This document shows positions 61,141-64,000 of a DNA stretch of 64,000 nucleotides, piece after piece (position 1 is the first letter of the stretch; each line of letters opens with the position of its first letter). A model generated the notes under the pieces. It was not told the DNA's origin and made no database searches. It saw nothing but the letters and a program-made list of their open reading frames with translations. Location: assembly GCA_025163595.1 (NCBI GenBank), contig CP104100.1, forward strand, positions 682,001 through 746,000, read 5' to 3'. Source of the stretch: Phaeobacter sp. G2. GTDB lineage: Bacteria > Pseudomonadota > Alphaproteobacteria > Rhodobacterales > Rhodobacteraceae. The translations under genes were made by a program, and so were the position numbers.

Positions 61141-62127
61141 TTAATCCAAGGTGTCCGCAAGCCAGTTTTCCAGAAGAAAATGTGCAATTGCTCCTTTTCG
61201 CGCCGGTTTGATGACAGGGTGTTCGCCTGCAAAGACAGTCATCATATCCTGACGACTGACCCAGATTGCATCTTCGATTTCCTTGGGGTCGATGGTGATG
61301 TCGCGGCTGGTGGCCCGACCGCTGCAGCCAAACATCAGTGACATGGGAAAGGGCCAGGGCTGACTGGAGAGATAGCCAACCTCAGCCACAGAAACGCCTG
61401 TCTCTTCAAATACTTCCCGCCGCACGGCAGCCTCCAGTGTTTCTCCGGGTTCCACAAAGCCAGCCAGCAGCGAATACATGCCCTCTGGCCAGCCAGGGGA
61501 TCGCCCCATCAGGACGTCATCGCCATGGGTGATCAGCATGATGACAACCGGGTCGGTGCGGGGGAAATGCAGCGCTTTGCAGCTGGGGCATTGGCGCTGC
61601 CAGCCGGCCTGCGTGACCAGGCTTTGACTGCCGCAGCGGGCACAGAACTGGTGTGACTGATGCCAGGACAGCAGGGCCTTGGCGGTGGCAGCCAGCTCAG
61701 CCTCCAGCGGCGACAGGCGCGCCATGATGCGGCGCAGCTCGGCAAAGGCATAGCCTGCCGGCAGGTCCGGGTGCTGTTGTTCGCTGGTATCGGCGAAACT
61801 GGCCAGGGCCATTTCATCCAGGGCATCCGGCTGCCAGGCGCCAAGGTCGCAGGCAAATCGTTCTGCCCCGTCAGGGCTGGCGCCAAGATAGAGCGCCGCG
61901 CTGCGGTGTTCCATGGCCACGGGGTGGCTGGACGCAATCCAGGCCAGACTATCCGGCCCGCGATCCGGGTCAGAGCGCTGGCTGAGAACCTTGCCGCGCC
62001 AAGTCATCAGAACCTGCGTTTCCGGGGCGGCCCAGGCGGTCTCCAGTGCGGCGGGATCTTCTCGCAGCTGCGCTTTGCGATCCAAACCGCCACCACCGCC
62101 AAAGGTTACCTGTTCTGCTCGTTTCAT
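61141..62127 (-). CDS. nudC: NAD(+) diphosphatase (NudC)
   Basis: A 328-residue Nudix hydrolase cleaving NAD(H) to NMN(H) and AMP; NudC also removes NAD caps from RNA. The zinc ribbon is Cys162, Cys165, Cys180 and Cys183. The Nudix box spans residues 223-245 (GFVEPGETLEAAVRREVFEE). It is followed by the NudC-type SQPWPFPMS at 255-263, which marks the NAD-hydrolase subfamily. The start at 62127 has GGAG 6 bases ahead; a longer frame reaches back without support. Confidence 0.95.
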   Translation of the reverse strand: MKRAEQVTFGGGGGLDRKAQLREDPAALETAWAAPETQVLMTWRGKVLSQRSDPDRGPDSLAWIASSHPVAMEHRSAALYLGASPDGAERFACDLGAWQPDALDEMALASFADTSEQQHPDLPAGYAFAELRRIMARLSPLEAELAATAKALLSWHQSHQFCARCGSQSLVTQAGWQRQCPSCKALHFPRTDPVVIMLITHGDDVLMGRSPGWPEGMYSLLAGFVEPGETLEAAVRREVFEETGVSVAEVGYLSSQPWPFPMSLMFGCSGRATSRDITIDPKEIEDAIWVSRQDMMTVFAGEHPVIKPARKGAIAHFLLENWLADTLD

Positions 62128-62406
62128 CCACCGCTCCCCGCATTGACTGTGATGCCAGAGACACGGGGGCCTATCCCGCGATCTGGCGCATTTCTCCAAA
62201 GTGATGACGCCTTGGCGCACGAAATACCAGAGTATCTCTGATTTATTGCGCCTCAGGGGCTGTCGGAGTGTTGTCTTGACTTTGGTTGCGCTGGGGCTAG
62301 CTCCCCTGCAACTTGGTTAATTTTTCTTAAAGATGATGTGTTTGAAGGCTTTGCAAATTTGTGAAACGCTGTTTCAAATGGGTGGCGGTTCTCAGAAGGG
62401 GGGCTG
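62128..62406. other. Divergent gap nudC/cpdB
   Basis: A 279-base gap for two divergent genes. A GGGGCTAGCTCCCC-type stem lies near 62290-62303, without a T-tract. No other gene is evident. Confidence 0.4.
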
Positions 62407-64000
62407 GTGAAGCAAGAGATTGGACCAAGCAGTGACAGCTGTGATATCAGCACAATGACAGATTTGGCCTCTTCCAAATCAGAAGCCTCCGGCGTGTTGC
62501 GCATTCTTGCGACAACGGATCTGCACTGTAACCTTCTCAGCCGAGATTACTACGCGGACCGCGAGGACCCGGGCGTTGGCCTGTCGCGCCTGGCCAGTCT
62601 CATTTCGGACGCCCGCAACGAGGTCCAGACCCAGGGGGGGGCGAGCCTCTTGCTGGACAATGGGGACGCTTTGCAGGGCTCGCCGATTGGGGAAACCGCC
62701 CTGAAGCTCGACCCAGAAAGCTCCGCCCCCTGCAGCGCTGCCGTGCATCCTTTGATGTCAGCCTTTGCGGCATTGAACTATGATGCCTTGGGGCTGGGCA
62801 ACCATGATTTCAATTTTGGCCTGCCGGTGCTTGAGGATGTATTGAAAGATGCACCCTGTGCGGTGGTATGCTCCAACATGTCTGCGGTTTCGCCCGGTCG
62901 TGCGCTTCCCTTCGTAAAAACAAAGATTATCGAACGGCATCTGGCCTCGCTGCCCGAGGCGCCAGGTCTGCGGATCGGAATTCTGTCGGTGCTGCCTCCG
63001 CAGACGATGATTTGGGATGCGGATTTGCTGGAAGGCGAGGTTCAGGTCCAAGACATGGTACAGGCTGCCGCAGCCAGCGCCGCAGAGCTGCGGGCGGCGG
63101 GCTGTGATCTGGTCGTTGCCTTGGCGCACACCGGGGTTGGCGGGGAGCTTTCTGTTCCGAATATGGAAAACGCCCTGCGTCCGATTGTGGCAACGGCTGG
63201 CATCGATGCGGTGATTGGTGGCCATACGCACCTGGTTTTGCCTGACCCGGAACATGCCTTTGCAAAACCCGTGGTGATGCCCGGGGCACATGGCTCCCAC
63301 CTGGGGCAGATCGACCTGCACCTGCGGTATGGGCCTGACGGCTGGCAGATGGAGACCTGGCAGGCCAGTGCCCTGCCGATTTCCCGCCGGGATGCCTGGG
63401 GCAGGCTGACGCCTCTGGTGGAGGAGGACCCCGCCCTGGTCGAGATCCTGGCAGAGGCGAACGCGCAGACCCAGGCCCGGATGAAAGAACCGGTTGGCTA
63501 TAGTTCCGACGCGCTGCATTCGTATTTCATTTTCTTTGGTCAGGACCATGGTCTGGCCCTGACGGCCTGCGCGCAGATGGCAGCGATGCGCCCTTTGCTG
63601 GCTGGTTCCCGGGCGGGGGATCTGCCGCTTTTGTCAGCGGTGTCACCGGGCAAATTTGGCGGTCGCTCAGGGCCGGAAAACTACACGGATATTGCGGCGG
63701 GGGATCTCTGCATGCGCAATGTTGTGGATTTGCAGGTGTTCCCCAATGCCATCTGGGGCGTGACCGTCACGGGGGATCAGCTGCGGGATTGGCTGGAAAT
63801 GTCTGCTGGCATGTTCAATCAGGTCACCCCGGAAAGTCGCGACACTGAGCTGATCAACCTGGAGCGCGCTGGGCATAATTTTGATGTGATATTTGGCCTG
63901 GAGTACGAAATTGATGTCTCGCAGCCACCGCGATTTTCGTCTTCTGGTCTGGTGATCAACCCGGATTCGCACAGGATCCGAAATCTGCGCTGGAACGGGG
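62407..64000 (+). CDS. cpdB: 2',3'-cyclic-nucleotide 2'-phosphodiesterase/3'-nucleotidase family protein (3' end cut by window)
   Basis: An open frame to the window end (531 codons). The N-terminal metallophosphoesterase domain shows LATTDLHCN, LDNGDALQGS, LGLGNHDFNFG, ALAHTGVG and VIGGHTHLV in order. The 5'-nucleotidase C-terminal domain begins near codon 380. These enzymes usually act in the periplasm on nucleotides, releasing phosphate or nucleosides. No signal peptide is seen here. The GTG start with AAGGGGGG 4-7 bases ahead is preferred over ATG 62455, which lacks a site. The annotation as cpdB rather than a 5'-nucleotidase is by motif spacing. Confidence 0.88.
   Translation, partial: MKQEIGPSSDSCDISTMTDLASSKSEASGVLRILATTDLHCNLLSRDYYADREDPGVGLSRLASLISDARNEVQTQGGASLLLDNGDALQGSPIGETALKLDPESSAPCSAAVHPLMSAFAALNYDALGLGNHDFNFGLPVLEDVLKDAPCAVVCSNMSAVSPGRALPFVKTKIIERHLASLPEAPGLRIGILSVLPPQTMIWDADLLEGEVQVQDMVQAAAASAAELRAAGCDLVVALAHTGVGGELSVPNMENALRPIVATAGIDAVIGGHTHLVLPDPEHAFAKPVVMPGAHGSHLGQIDLHLRYGPDGWQMETWQASALPISRRDAWGRLTPLVEEDPALVEILAEANAQTQARMKEPVGYSSDALHSYFIFFGQDHGLALTACAQMAAMRPLLAGSRAGDLPLLSAVSPGKFGGRSGPENYTDIAAGDLCMRNVVDLQVFPNAIWGVTVTGDQLRDWLEMSAGMFNQVTPESRDTELINLERAGHNFDVIFGLEYEIDVSQPPRFSSSGLVINPDSHRIRNLRWNG

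Noticed and set aside
1..64000. CRISPR arrays, insertion sequences, prophage or toxin-antitoxin operons
   Set aside because: No spaced direct repeats, transposase or integrase motifs, terminal inverted repeats of an IS, or phage genes were found.

Overview
The window is a 64 kb piece of an alphaproteobacterial chromosome, most likely from the Roseobacter group of the Rhodobacteraceae. I infer this from the fusA-tuf-S10 gene order, the DUF1013 (TrcR-like), COQ9-family and FYDLN-acid-domain proteins, a malyl-CoA-lyase-type Mcl1, the DgcN/DgcA D-glutamate genes, and the high-GC, heavily G/C-ending codon use. I cannot name the species from sequence alone. Most of the window is core genome. There is no prophage, transposase or CRISPR array.

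Region by region. 1-10.5 kb: end of the str operon (fusA, tuf) and the first part of the S10 operon (rpsJ-rplC-rplD-rplW / rplB-rpsS-rplV-rpsC-rplP). The ribosomal run is interrupted by two AT-richer orphan genes, a 199-residue unknown between tuf and rpsJ and a 489-residue alpha/beta-hydrolase between rplW and rplB. It ends at a strong terminator after rplP. 10.5-17.4 kb: a P-loop NTPase, tRNA-Ala(GGC), a FYDLN acid protein, a YgjP-type metalloprotease, a GntR regulator, accA, an AraC regulator, a LysE exporter with its divergent Lrp-type regulator, and an Asp/Glu racemase-like protein. 17.4-21.8 kb: mcl1 and a D-glutamate/D-amino-acid cluster (dgcN, dgcA, D-amino acid aminotransferase). 22-31.6 kb: a hybrid histidine kinase, an M20 peptidase, an extradiol dioxygenase, DUF1244, N-formylglutamate amidohydrolase, pyk, and rpmI-rplT. 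31.6-36.7 kb: a candidate small RNA, then pheS and pheT separated by a third AT-rich orphan and by REP-like palindromes. 36.7-48 kb: LysR/methyltransferase, YtoQ, GNAT, MscS, ald with a divergent Lrp regulator, a GMC oxidoreductase, PPK2, MarR/P450, a structured intergenic element, and rpsU. 48-59 kb: COQ9, a quinone oxidoreductase, RNase T2, TrcR-like DUF1013, threonine aldolase, and the recR-ybaB-dnaX set, which is interrupted by a cold-shock gene and by a GlxA-type regulator/isochorismatase pair. 59-64 kb: a small protein phosphatase, a cobalamin riboswitch controlling a small cysteine-rich protein, an SRPBCC protein, nudC, and the 5' part of a cpdB-type nucleotidase.

Functionally the window is dominated by translation (two elongation factors, 13 ribosomal proteins, PheRS, a tRNA) and central or amino-acid metabolism. 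The least explained parts are the three orphan genes placed inside otherwise conserved translation operons, the B12-riboswitch-controlled small protein, and several perfect hairpin or multi-hairpin elements, notably 47611-47750, 11597-11650 and the rpsJ and rplB leaders. Coordinates of start codons were chosen from ribosome-binding sites and family length where the longest reading frame began too early.
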